NCBI GenBank assembly: GCA_002989075.1
Contig: PSQN01000015.1
Location: 1,922,001-1,986,000, forward strand
Reading direction: 5' to 3'
DNA: 64,000 nt
Source of the DNA: Arthonia radiata
Lineage: Eukaryota > Ascomycota > Arthoniomycetes > Arthoniales > Arthoniaceae
Part shown: one piece after another, positions 43,483 to 55,629 of the stretch
How the letters are laid out: each line of letters starts with the position of its first letter
How positions within the stretch are numbered: position 1 is the stretch's first letter
The notes under the pieces: generated by a model
What the model saw: the letters and a program-made list of their open reading frames with translations, nothing else
Told to the model about the DNA's origin: nothing
Databases searched by the model: none
Position numbers and translations under genes: made by a program

Positions 43483-45292
43483 TTACTCATCATCAACGGA
43501 CTTACAAGCCCTCAGACCACTCGGCTTACGCTTTGCCTCTCCTTCCATCTCACCCTCATTTCCAGCGCGCTTGATCGCACTCTCCGCAAGTTCCTCTTTC
43601 CCCTTCTCCAGGCTCTGCAACAGACGCTTCACCGTTCTAATGCGCTCTTTTCCCATCTCCACCTCTCGCTGCGAGTCCGTCACCTTCCCGATCTCTCGTT
43701 TCAGCTCCACCAGAATTATAGCCTTCATCTCCAGTTTCGTCATCTGTTGCGTAATACTCGCCAGCTCCTCTTCCATCTTCTTACCCTCAGCGGCAACACA
43801 ATCTTTCAGCTGAACATCCGTGAACTCGTTTCTGCGTCGACGTATTTCAAGCGCGACATACTTGTCTTGATCGCACAAGTCGAATTGCGAATGGTCAAGG
43901 TATGAGTTCATGACCTGTTGCGCGACCTTGCTGCCAGTTTCAACCTTGCTCTCTAATTCTTTGAGATGTTGCGTGAGGTATATGGTCTGGGCATCGCGGG
44001 AGACGTTCTCAAGTGCCTCTTTGAGGTCAGTGTATCCGACGAGGGGCAAGTGAATGTCGACGCTTGGGTGGCCACAGAGGGTGAAGGCACTGCGGTCGGC
44101 GGTCGCACGGTCACGCGGGGGAATTTGGGGGGTGTCGTCTGGCAAGAACACGCCATTGGGCTCCAATGAGGGGGTCGAAGAGGGCGAAAGGGCACGTGGT
44201 GTCTCAGACTCGTCGACTTGTGAGGCAATGGAGTCATTGAAAGACGGCGTGTTCGAAGGGTAGAACCGGAAGACTCGGGAGACCTTGCCTTCCGTGACAG
44301 ACATGGCATCGCCAGAGTCGCTGGTATCATAAGGAGTTTGCTCGATGGGTACCGGTGTGTCGACGGGTCGCGTTCGCATCGACATTGAGGTAGGGACAGC
44401 AGGCGGAGTCTCGGCAAAGTCAACCTCGGAGGCAGCAGAGTCTGCGGCGCTCATGATAGAGAAGGAGCTGATAGAGTCGTTTGAGCCCTCACTCTTGTGC
44501 TTCGTCTCAGCAAGTGGTGAACTTGGCGAAGGAGGTAAGTCTGACGGTTGCGAAGGAGTTGGGGTTGAAGAGTCTTGGGTTTCGACTATGAATTCTGTCG
44601 CGGGACGGTCGATCGTCGTGTGCTGTGATTTGAGAGCTGCCTTGTTCTGGGAACGACGGACCAGCTGCTCAAAGTCTTTCGAGCTCAGAATATTGGCTGA
44701 GTATTGAGCATCTCTCTCGTCGATGAATTGTTTGAGGGATGCGATCTCCGTCTTTGCAAGCGCCAATTTATCAGCGTCTGTCTCCGCAGCCTTCGCATCA
44801 TGTTCCTTTGAATCAGCAGCCTCCATCTCAGCAGCAACTTTCTCACGGCTCCCCTTGATCTTCATAATGATCGTCCTCGTAACCTGCTTACACTTATGCG
44901 GATCACACGCAATCGGCGGCGGCTCCTCCGCGCACTTGGCACAATACTTGGACTCACAGGCCGTGATGCCTTTGACCCACTCGACGCAGATGAGCTTGTA
45001 CTGCCCCACAACCTGAGTCTCGGACCAGACCCAGCGAACACCCCAGCGGTTGTGGAAGGTGACGATCAGGTAGCCGTCGGAGCGGGTGACGGTGTAGTCT
45101 TGACAGCGTTCGGATGAGAGATGAGCTGTGATTTGTTAGTCTCCGGTTGTGTAGAGGGTGGCATTTCGGGGGGGGAAGCTTACGCGTCTCGCAGTCTTTG
45201 CAGGCGATCTTGTCTGCTGAGACTTCTTCTTTGCAACCTTGACAGAGGATCTGGCGGCGTGCGCGCCCGCCTCGCTCCGGAAAGCGCGCCAT
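43483..45292 (-). CDS. Cysteine-rich (double Cys-cluster) protein with coiled coil, paralogue B
   Basis: Exons 45292-45184 and 45125-43483 (58-nt intron, phase 1) give 583 residues. Cluster 1 is C17-x2-C20-x10-C31-x2-C34, at exactly the same residue numbers as paralogue A. Then come C44 and a beta-like segment with RWVWSET (compare EWSWVEG in A). Cluster 2 is C83-x9-C93-x4-C98-x2-C101-x8-C110-x4-C115. The LICVEWVKGITACESKYCAK stretch aligns with LVCSSFHGAIKKPCAKKTCG of A. A helical segment follows (KKIKGSREK-like basic, then Ala/Glu-rich), a long Ser/Pro/Thr-rich linker, and a C-terminal coiled coil. The two genes are tail to tail with 181 bp between stops. No known family recognised. Confidence 0.82.
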
Positions 45293-45721
45293 GTTGAGAT
45301 TACAGGGACGGGTATATGGGAAGTTGACGTTACGACATGGAAGCTTGAAGATGAAAGAGTGGGGAAGATACTCAGAGTAAACAAAAGTGGCAGTGCATGC
45401 AAACATTCGGCGGTGAGCTAGCAACGCATCACTTCCATTCACTTGCATGTGATAATATGAGCTCACCAGCTCAACAGCGCTTTGAAGGAGAGAGTGCGGC
45501 TCTTCAAGAAGTGAGGGGCGACTAATACGGGTATGATTTTTCAACACCGGCGTGGATACGTGGAAACCATTCTCATCTTCCAGCCATTATCGCTCCGCTA
45601 CACTGAGACTCGTGTTCCCTCCTACAAGTTGTTGCATTTGCTGCTGAATGCTAACTTCGAGCCCGACATCGTCGTCAATTGTGTGAGGAAGGAACTGTAT
45701 GGCATCGACCTATCGAGCAGT
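45293..45721. other. Spacer upstream of paralogue B
   Basis: A 429-bp tandem spacer (both neighbours on the minus strand) that should contain the promoter of paralogue B and the 3' region of the next gene. No specific element seen. Confidence 0.4.
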
Positions 45722-46872
45722 CTAAGCATCCCACTCGTGGACTTTCAGCATGGCGTCTTCAAGGCATTGGATTGCCAGACCAATGTTGACTGCCTCCTGA
45801 CGTCGTCGCTTCAGCTTGGCCATATTTTCCTCCACCCGACCAATATTCTTGACGGCCTTGCCGTTAGCTTTCGAGGCTGACTCTTGCAGACGCGCTCGAG
45901 TTGCATCCAGCTTATCCAGCTTTTCGTCGTATGCGGCCTGAATATAAACGTCGCTTGGGTCGCGCGTCTGCTCATTGGTTCCTGATCTGATTAATAAGTC
46001 TAGCTTCTGAGCTCCTATTTCTTGAGCTTCGCGCTTGTATTCGCGCTTCAACTTGGTGACAGACTTTTCAGCAATGAGCAGCCAAGATAGCAATTCTTGA
46101 CATGGAGCTTGTTCAAGTGCACCATTGACACTCTTGATGTAGTCGTGAAACAACACCTTCCCGAGAGTCGATGCCTACACTTAATGAGTCTGTGACAGAA
46201 GATGCGATTTTGAGTAGAGACTTACCTCAACACCGGCGCTTTGGAAATATCGAGCAGGATCAGGGACCGAAGGTGCCGAGTCGAACGGCCAGCAGCCTTG
46301 CTTATGAATTGAGCGCATTTGCCAGCCAATGTGTCTCGCGTGGTTTTTCGTGACCCAAGTCACCGCTGTGGAAGCATTAGCCAAGACCCGGATACTGCAA
46401 GGGAAATCATCCCACACACCCGTACTCTCGACAAGCGGTCCGATTGGAATGGGCTTTGCTGCAATTGCGCGGGCACGTCTCAGGATATAACAAGCTTCGC
46501 CTCCGTAGTGTGGGTCATATCGCTTGGACGCCTCTCTGATGTCACACCGGCCGCAGAGCGCAGTTGCGTCTCCGTCTCTGTGCGCTGGAGAGCACACGAG
46601 CTCGTACGCAAGAATCTCGTCGCTTTCATTTACATGCTTTCGCCACGTCCAGGGATCGCGCTGCCATCCTTCTCGCGGAATGAAAGCTCGACGGTGGAAT
46701 ACTTCGGTTTCGATTGGCGTAACTTTGCTCTCGTGATCGACACATCATCTCCACCATGCCAGCAATCGTCTTCATCATGCCCGGCTAGAGAATGATCAGC
46801 AGCTGGGAGTTCTTGGTAGATTCGCTGGAAATACCAAGCCCGCAGCAGTCGCATGATTGTTTCGTTGTACAT
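45722..46872 (-). CDS. Unrecognised spliced gene, 5' exon uncertain
   Basis: Two exons are firm: one ending at 46226 and one at 46174-45722, joined by a 51-nt intron (GTAAGT...GTAG, phase 0). The upstream exon is open back to 46744 but has no ATG, so at least one further 5' exon exists. One option is a short exon starting at 46872 (MYNETIMRLLRA) joined by an intron with donor GTATTT; another start as far as 47282 cannot be excluded. The protein has a Trp-rich part (REGWQRDPWTWRKHVNESDE), a small Cys/His patch (ELVCSPAHRDGDATALCGRC), a GACYILRRARAIAA-like helix and a C-terminal coiled coil of about 110 residues. No family is recognised. Confidence 0.55.
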
Positions 46873-47326
46873 TTATGCCCTCTAGGCGCTATTATAAGCT
46901 GATGACATGAGCTGTTTCGCGATGCTGTAAAGCTTCGAGTAGCAGTTGAGCGAGCGGTAACGCAGGGATGAGACTCGTCGTCAAAGCGACGTTTTCTTTC
47001 GGAAGACTGTGTTATTCGCGAGAAGTGACCGCCACTTGGACACGTTTACCGGTCAACGACTTCAAGCTGACGCTGCTTGGCGAGGAACTACGTTGTAAAA
47101 AGTGATTGAAATGCAGGGGATAAGGTGATGCAGAGCCCCATTTTAGAGATCTCCGAAGATGGCAAATGCTCGTTATTGAGCTTCCGCCGGATGATTCGAC
47201 ACAGTAGTCCAGGGTAATTCGAAAAGCTTACACTTTGCCACGCTTTCGCAGCTTTATGGGGGTCTCTCATCGTCGAATACAAAACCCTGGCAGACTTGGA
47301 TGGCGATGAACTACCTACCTATCAAG
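46873..47326. other. Spacer between the unknown gene and NOP7
   Basis: About 450 bp. A leucine-rich open stretch near 46,920-46,990 on the minus strand (IPALPLAQLLLEALQHRETA) and a GTAAGC donor-like site near 47,235 suggest 5' exons of the unknown gene may lie here, but I cannot assemble them. Confidence 0.35.
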
Positions 47327-49509
47327 TCAAGATTTCGTCCGTTCGATCTTCCTCCGCTTCGTTCGCAACTTGTCGCTCACGGCATCCTTCTGGGCATTGC
47401 TGTACTCCATCTTTTCGTACAGCGTTCGCTGCTTTCGAGACATCATCATCTTCTGTCGGTCCTTCTTCCACGCTTCATCCGCACGCTCTTTTCTCTTCTT
47501 CTCTCGTACACCCTGCTTTTGTTTCTGCGACCTGGACTGAAGGCTTTCCGCTGGCTTACCCATTGTCTCGGCCTTCAGCTCTCGTTCATAGTCTTCTGAC
47601 TCCACACCGGACTCATTGAAACCTTCGAAGTCATCTTCGTCTGCCCCTGCACCCGCGGAATGGGCTCGGTCATCTTGCTTCGCCGTATTGGCTGCAATGC
47701 CGCTGTTTTCACGATCAACAGAGCCGTTGAGATCAGCAAGCTCTTTGACGCTGTCAATACCATCTATGGAGTCTGCATCTTTGTCGTCATCCTCAACTTC
47801 TTCGCCATCGACCTCCTCATCAGACTGGATTTGTAGCTCTTCCTCTTCTGGCTCAAGCTGCTCATCATCCTCGTCCTCTTCTGAAGCAGCGTCAAGTGGC
47901 TTACTGGGGTCATACTCTCCAGCTTTTGGTTTCACAAATGGGCTGAGGTGTGGTGGCAGTGTAGTACCAGGTCCATAGTGATCCGCCCTCACTAGCTCGC
48001 AAGCGTTAACACAATCCCAGACCCACTGAGGTTGCACATAGATGCGTCCTGGGATCCTGCCGCGAACTGAGGAAGCTTTGTCGTTCTGTTCCGATGCGGC
48101 AGCGCCTTGCGAATCAGGTATCGGAGGACGGTCAACAATCTGATGTGTGATGCGCGAATCCCTCTCATCATGTGTGAATGCGCCGGCCCCTGAGATCTCG
48201 CCCCAGCCAATCCTGCTGCATCCGAATGCTTTGAGAAGAAACTCCAAGGGGCCTCGGGGTGCCTCTCGCGAAAGAAAGAAGACGAATGGCTTGAATAGCT
48301 CTGCAGCTCTCTGGGACACGGCGGAAGAGCTGATGTTTGCTACTTCGACATCATCAGCGTTATCAGCTTGACGCTTGAAGGCTGAATCAGTGGATGTGGC
48401 TGCACCACCATCAGCGTCATCTCCATCCTCAGCATCGGGTTCTGCCTCGTCAACAGCTTCGGTCGCAACTGTTGAGTCTGTTTTGGAGACTGCGTCAGCA
48501 ATGGCTTGCGCACGAGCTGTCACCTTGCTGTCGGCATGGCCGTTCTGAAGCACGTCCGCTTTTTTGCTGCCATTGAGCTCACTGATCTGACGTGACTGGG
48601 GCGTGAATGCCATGAGTGCGCCACCCTTCTCATCGCTACTGGCATTGAATTTAGGAGGATAGACAAGACCAGCGGTATTATACAGTCGATAGTTGACGAA
48701 GCCCAGTAACGTTGTGTAAAACTCCACGAAGGTACCCATGATGCGAAAGTCTATGTCGCCAGTGATTTGCTGGACGAAGGTGTAAGGGACGAGCCAGAGA
48801 ACATCTTGGCCTTGGATGGTTGCCTGACAATAGATTCCTTTGATGGACAAGAATGACTTGCGCAAACAGTGGGAGATTATCACGTAGTGTTGGAACTCAT
48901 GACAAAGTCGCTGGCACAGTCGAATGGTCTTGGCAGGTATGTTCGTGTGCGACGGTAAGTTGGCAAACAGGAAGAGCATCGACAAAGCGTCGTCTAGGTC
49001 TCGCAGCGCATCGTTGAAAGTCGGATATCGTTCTTTGACAATGTGATCAAGCGTCATCCGTGGCGCGTGCGTCCGCTCCAATCGAGCCGCATCTTTGTCC
49101 TGGCCTTTTCCAAGCGCTTTTGCGATCTTCTTCGCCAAGGCATTGTGGTCACGGAACTTGTTCAACAATGGTTCGTGCAGGAGGTATTGGATGTCTTTCG
49201 AATAGTAGAATGTGGTGCTTGGAGTCGAGTTTTTGGCGGCCTTTTGGCGGTTGCGCGGTTGTCTGGGATAGATACCTTTGAAGATGCATAGTCTGCGGAA
49301 GTCCGGTAGTGAGATCTGAAGCTTGCGTACTAAAAGACAAACCCTGATCAGCTAATCCTGGGGAAGTAGAGGGATCTAGCAAGTACCTGCTTGTGTCCTG
49401 GTCGCATGTTAGCACGTCAATAATGAGTTCACCTGGGGGACTGATTAGCTGACCTTGTGATATAGTTCTTTGCCTGACCCGAGGTCCCCTTCCTTTTGAT
49501 TTTGCCCAT
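47327..49509 (-). CDS. NOP7: Pescadillo homologue, ribosome biogenesis factor
   Basis: Nop7/Pescadillo is the BRCT-containing core of the PeBoW (Nop7-Erb1-Ytm1) complex needed for 27S pre-rRNA processing and 60S subunit assembly in the nucleolus. Exons are 49509-49454, 49397-49387 (11 nt) and 49329-47327, giving 689 residues. The joined N-terminus reads MGKIKRKGTSGQAKNYITR, TQAVRKLQISLPDFRRLCIF, KGIYPRQPRNRQKAAKN, exactly the family start; the 11-nt microexon supplies TQA and parts of two flanking codons. The Pescadillo domain continues with LHEPLLNKFRDHNALAKKIA. The BRCT domain (about residues 340-460) includes FKPFVFFLSREAPRGPLEFL and YVQPQWVWDCVNACELVRAD. The tail is acidic and then basic with coiled-coil character (KRKERADEAWKKDRQKMMMS). 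Confidence 0.95.
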
Positions 49510-50593
49510 GACAACAGTGACGGATCTTGAATCTTTGGACAGCTTACTGATTGGAGTCACGACGGCGAAGAAATTATCGAGACGAGCAAGGCAATTTTAC
49601 CCGGTCTTGGTCGGACTAAGGACTGTTATCTCCGCGCGTCAATCACGTCACGAATCATGGCGGAGTCATTCCATCAAACGCGCGACTTGACCTAGATGGA
49701 AATATGGCCGTATACGAGATGCTCGAGGCGTAATGCACGGGCGAAGAAAACACCTTGCCTCTTCAATACTTGCTTTTAGGCGTTCACTGAAGATCCATAG
49801 CAGTACAGCCAGCTTGAGTTGTCATGCGGGGCCACAACTTTGCCAGACGCGTCCGCGGCCAGGACGAGACGCGCGAGGCACAGCAACGTGCCACCTCATG
49901 AGAAGTGACTCGAGATTGACGTCTGAAGAAATGCGATGACTGGGCAAAGAGGGTGCATCACGATCGGGACTGAGCAAACAGAGACACCTTGGGATAGAGC
50001 ACGTGCTCTGATTGCTTCCTGTATCGAGTCTCAATGTTGAGAAGTGGTGCTGAGTGGGAAGGAGCGCATGGCATGTTTATCACCTCTCCTCGCCTCCACC
50101 CTTTTAGAATATACAGCTTCCAAACGTTGTGCATGGCTTGATCAGTTGGCGGCGCAGGCATTCACCGGACTCCAAGTACTTACGCTGACACTGAACATTG
50201 CAGGTCAGACTGAATGGATGGACGAGAGGCGGCGAAAGTGGCCGCCATCATCACCATGGGGGCACGCACGCCAGCGACCAGTCCGAGCGGCGTCATAGAG
50301 CCGGAAAGGTGGTTCGCGATGACGGAAACACAAGACAGGTGCGTTGCTGAATTCTATGTATCGTCAACATCGCTTGGCCGTCGCTCTTCATTTCCCCTAT
50401 CCAGCCGGAGCACCAGACGAGACCGCTGTTCTCACATCTTCACCGCCTCCTTCTATCATGTACTATTTCGCTTTTGTCTGCTTTCCTGCATTGTGTCTGC
50501 CTCTCAAAGCACTTGAGCGTACTTCGTCTCATTCTCCAGCATCATCACTTATTTCTACTCTCATCTCATCTTCCAGCCTCCTCACCTATCATT
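49510..50593. promoter_or_regulatory. Divergent spacer between NOP7 and the EZH2 homologue
   Basis: About 1.08 kb. The last 200 bases before the ATG at 50594 are C/T-rich. No specific element is recognised; the short frames are not supported. Confidence 0.4.
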
Positions 50594-53500
50594 ATGCCCC
50601 ACTCCAGCAAAGTAGCTCGGGATCCCCAGCCACCTGATTTTGTGACACGTCATGCCTCCCCGCCGCTTGCTCTTCCCCGTCTCACTGCGCGAAAGACTGC
50701 TCCTTTGTTCAGACCTAGTCGTCCTACTAATCGTCAAGTCAATCTCGCTCTGCTTCCAAAGCTCAATCCTGCATCCTCAGACGTCATCATCGTTGACAGC
50801 GACGAAGAAGAGTCACACATTGGAACCCGCTCTAACAGTCCGCCTGCACAGAAGTCCAGGCGAGCAACATTACGATTCAGTTCTCCACGTCAAGTATGTT
50901 CTGACAACCTGATGGCTTCGTTCTCTTCACACTGACCAAATTCCCTTCTACAAGTTCCTTCTTCACAGAACGCAGCAAATCTTCGGCTTCAACATGTCTA
51001 CTACTCCTACCGAGCTACCGGCGTCATCCTCAACGCCCGACGAACAGCCTGAGTTGAACTACCATGAACATTTCGCGAACTTTCCATCAGAACAATCGAT
51101 TAAATCTGCACTCTATCTGCGAATGAATGAATTCCAAGAGGATCATTCCCAAGATTTCTCCGAAGCACTCAAAGCGGCCCGGCTCGCCCCTCGACCGCCA
51201 CCGCACCCATGCGGTATTCCCCCAGCGCAAGATCCCTTTGCAAGCTTGCAGCCGATCGAGCGCTCCAAAGATCTCAAAGCGTGGTCGGTCACCGCCGAGC
51301 TTCCTACAGGCAAGATCTGCAAAAAAGTCAAGCCTGTCACAACCACATATAGCGCCAGCGTTGATCAGGTTCCACCCCACATCTATTACACAACATCCAA
51401 CGTCGACATCGTCACGCAAAACGATACTGAGCTTCGCTCCTACCCCGAACTTATGCAAAAGGACAGCACTGAAAAACTTGAGAAGGAACTGCTTAAACGC
51501 TACGATGACTGCAACCCAGAGACGCGCCGCAAGCATCTGCCTGAGGTCGCGAAGATGAGACAGCTACTGCCGTATTTATTCAAATTCTTCAAGGACGCTG
51601 GTGTCAGTCCCCTAGCCGTCATGCACTTCCTGCTTCGACCGCACCTCAAAGTCTACAATGGCATGCCGAAAACCATCCGCGAATGCTGGACAGACAGGAA
51701 GCGTTTCTGCTCCAAGAAACTACCGCCAGACAGCGAAGAACTCGCCGAGGATGTCCGGCGCATTTCTAAACCCACAGATCGCGACATGCTCATGGCTTGT
51801 TTCAGCTGCAAGCTCATCAAAGAAGTCTGTGATTTGCGTCTCTATCCAGCCATCGAAGAGGTGATCATGTCACAAAGCATAGGAGATGGCAATCAGACCA
51901 ACGTCGTTAATGGTAGAGCCGAGAAGCCGCATGCTCTCTCGTCCCTGGCGTTTCACGACAACTTCCAGTGTTCGATCTGCTTCACGTGAGTCCCGTGGTT
52001 GAGATTCTTTCACTTACATACATCGCTGACGATAACAGGCACGAATGTTTGGAGCACGGAGATATCCAGGAGCTCGCAGATGACACTCCCACTGACACGG
52101 AGAGTATTGAATCCGACACTCAGCCGGATGATCCTAGTGAGGGCGACAGCAACTTTCGCACTCGAATCCTCAACAACGTTGAGGCGCCTGTGAAGAAGCG
52201 CAAACTTTTAGCGTCAAGCTTCACAGAGATCAGCGAGCTGGACTGTGGGCTGACAGACGACGGAACGCTACGTGGTGCACATGAGGTCGACGACATGGAC
52301 AGTGCCGTACCTGACTCCAGCCTTTGCTCTTTAGATTGCTTTTGGAAGGTCAGTGAACACTTGTCCTGCGTGTCGCCGCCCCAATTGAGCTCTAGTTGCT
52401 AACTTCTAGCATAGATCAGCAGCCGCCAAACTGGAGATGCTGGCGAGTGGACAGATCAAGAGACCGAGCTTCTCAAGTCCTTCCTACCTGGTATGGCAGA
52501 AGACAAACGAGCGCCTTGCGCGCTGAACACAGCTCTCGGTCACACATGCGTTGAAGTGAGTTAATCCTGTCCTGTTGTTCGAATTCCTTGCTGACAGGCG
52601 TTCAGGTATTCCACAAGTCTGTTGAGCTTACCGCAGCCGGTCTCGGAACCAAGGCTGCCGGCAAATCCCCACCCCGCAAGAAGACCAAGCGCTTGACACC
52701 GACTAAGCGGAAGCAGAAGAACCCGACCAGAGACGGTTCACTTGACTGCTCCGGCAAGACAGCTGCTCGAGAAGTTTTCTACCCTTGTGATCACGAAGGT
52801 AGTTGCGAGGACGCACGCTGCTCCTGTTTCCTCAATCAGGTCCACTGCGAGAAGATATGCAACTGCTCAGGAGACTGCAAGCGCCGCTTCCTAGGCTGTC
52901 GATGCAAACAGCTGGGCAAGGCCTGCACCGACGGCAACAAATGCGCTTGCGTGCAGTGGAATCGCGAGTGTGACGCCGATCTCTGCGGCATCTGCGGCGC
53001 CGATGAGCTTCTCGACCCCATGAACCTTGACAAGGATATTGCCGCAGACGGCAAGTGCTGCAATGTTGACTTCCAGCGGCGCAGACCTAAGAACACTTGG
53101 TTTGGCCGGTCACACGTGGTTCAGAACGGCAATGGTTTGTACGCTGGCGAAGCCATCAAAGAAGGCCAGCTCATCGGTGAATACACTGGCGAGATCATCA
53201 CTACTGAGGAGGCCGACCGCCGCGGTGAGGTCTATCACGCTACCAAGAACTATCTGTTCCGTATTGGCGCTTGTGAGTACCCGCTCCATCCGCAATCCTT
53301 CCAGAGCAACCCATCACTGACATTCCATCTAGCCCTCGAACTCGACGGCAACTACATCGGCAACAAGATCCGCCTCATCAACCACGCCGGCAAGGCCGAG
53401 TTCCAGAATTGCATCTGCGTCAACAAGCTCGTCGACACCCGCACGCGCGTCGGCATCTTCGCTAAGCGCGACATCAACCTAGGCGAGGAGCTCTTCTACG

Positions 53501-53841
53501 ACTACGGGTACGCTTCCTGGGAGCATCTACAGGACTTCTACGAGAAGGATGGCAGCCGCAGCTGGGACCATGTGGTCAACAAGGACCACCGCGCGGGAGG
53601 CTCCGCCAGCAAGGGTGCAGAGCCCGAGCCCAGTGACGACGACGAGGTGCATGAGAGCGAATCCAGCAACGACCACCTCATGTCCGGTGGGCTGACCAGT
53701 GAGGATACTACGGAGGAGGCCGAAGAGGCGCCACCGCGCAGGGGACTCAAGCGCAAGGCGACGGCGCCCCCGCCGGCTGAGACAGAGGACGGTGGTAGGC
53801 GTAAGAGCGCGCGCAAGATCAAAGCCATCAAGCGGATGTGA
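50594..53841 (+). CDS. KMT6: PRC2 histone H3K27 methyltransferase, EZH2/KMT6 type
   Basis: Catalytic subunit of Polycomb repressive complex 2, which trimethylates H3 lysine 27 to silence genes in facultative heterochromatin. Exons 50594-50893, 50976-51985, 52039-52348, 52415-52555, 52606-53272 and 53333-53841 give 978 residues. A SANT-like helix lies across exon 4 (GEWTDQETELLKSFLPGM). The Cys-rich CXC domain starts near residue 648: PCDHEGSCEDARCSCF, HCEKICNCSGDCKRRFLGCR, CKQLGKACTDGNKCACVQWN. The SET domain (about 740-870) has NGNGLYAGEAIKEGQLIGEY, INHAGKAEFQNC (NH motif) and GEELFYDYGYAS. CXC plus SET is diagnostic for E(z). The last intron (60 nt) lies inside SET and has no stop. The C-tail is acidic then basic. 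Confidence 0.94.
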
Positions 53842-55629
53842 GCTGGTTTGCTTACGCTGGCGAGACTGGTGGTCGCGAGCGGTCGAAACTGGTATGCATG
53901 CAGTGCTGGGCGCTGTCATTCTGGTGGTATATACTCTTGTACGTTGTCAGATGAACCTCAAATATAAACTCTCAACCATCTTCCCCGCGACATATCATGT
54001 CAGACTCGTGACTGCTGCGTCACTTCAAAGCCTGCTCTTATTTGAGGACGACCGCCAGCTGCGCTCTCGCCCTCTCACCCTCTCACCTTCTCTCTCCTTG
54101 TTCAGATGTCGTTCGCACTAGCGCACTAGCGCGTAAATGCTCAGAACCATTCCTTCTCACCACGCCCACAATTAAATATGTGCTCACCTCGCTGGCTTAT
54201 GCTCCCACCCGAATTTTGCTCAAATCTCGATTGCCGTTGTCTACAGAATCACAGCGCTGATTTGGGAGGAGCTGTGCGTGTTTCGTTGATTTGGCGCTTG
54301 GGCCTCTCGCGCTAGTGAATTAGCGTATACGCACCTCACGGGTCGAGGAGAGTGGAGGGTTTCGTCAAATGGTTGATATTGCAGGGTGGGTGGTTTATAA
54401 AGAAGTAGTTAACAAGCATTGACGAGAGTAAAGTGAGCAAAGATGATGGAATGACGGGATGGTCCAGTACATCCTTCGCGCTGACGCTATGATTGATTTT
54501 CAGAAGCCGACTAGGAGCCATAGCTATCTAAGCTGCGCGGACGGACCGCGGAACTACTTGATATATGCAAGGGGCAGAACCAAGCGCAGCAGCGTTAGTC
54601 GTACCCGTAGACAGTGCACCCGGTAGCTGCGGTAGCGAGCCTGCGTGCTGCAGGAGGTGATCGTTGCGCTTGCTCCTCGCGTCGCAAAACCGGTTTCGCA
54701 CCTGCCACCGACGTGCTCGAGACACACACCATTGAGTTAAACCAGCTTCAAGGCGGCTAGAAGTTGCTGCCATACCGCGTGCATTGCTTGCGAAGTTTGA
54801 ACACTCGCAGATGGAGCAGGCTCGACGTTAAGATAGGCTGAGTAATCTTATCGATTGGCGATAGCGGTGTGCGCCGTATCGAATGGGACCTGATAATGGA
54901 CAGCCTGCATCTAGCGGTGTGTTCCTAAAAGTTAATTGAAGCTGCTCCGACTGTTCGCGTGTGAAAGATCATCATCGTTGCGCAATGCTGACGTGAGGTA
55001 ACAGGCCGAGATTTGGGGCGGGATTCACGATAAGAGTCACGTGATCTGAATATTTTGCGAAATGCTCTTCCTCGCACTGGCAGCTGAGAGATTCCATCTG
55101 GCTTTGCGATGGATACAGAGAGGTAAATTGCCCTTCTGAACAGGACACGATGACCAAAGATGAGATAACGAATGTACAGCAACTCAAGATGCAACTGCAT
55201 TCACTGGAACATACTGGGAGCACATACTTGAGAATCGGCGCATTGAACTTATATTTTGCTCGGAGATTTAACACGATATGATGCTTGATGCCAGACGCTG
55301 CCAGTGCGATGGAGTACTGCCTGATCCAACTGGACCTTTCTGCAGCGAAATGAAATTTTTGCATGATCCGGCATGCTTCCTCTTGTGGACGCTCTTACCG
55401 ACAATTCTGATCAGCTTATGCCATGGCCTACCAAGACTAGCAAAGCCATCTTTGAGTGGTCGTAATCACTGAATGAAAGCAAGCTGAAATGTTACCCAAA
55501 TGGCCGAGAGCGGCTGAGGGCAAGTGTGCTGATGTTAGTGCTGTTGGCGCAGAAGCAGACTCAATGCTGCCTTACCATCGTCGCCTGGACGACAATTAGC
55601 TAAGTTCTTGCAAGACAATGGATCAACAC
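53842..55629. other. Large convergent spacer
   Basis: About 1.8 kb between EZH2 (plus) and the QPV-repeat gene (minus), which converge. No supported gene, tandem repeat or transposon signature was seen. Some of it must be 3' untranslated sequence. Confidence 0.4.

Noticed and set aside
54125-54317. Inverted 10-bp repeat (CACTAGCGCG at 54125-54134, reverse complement at 54308-54317)
   Set aside because: Too short for its 173-bp spacing, with no target-site duplication or coding frame to suggest an element.
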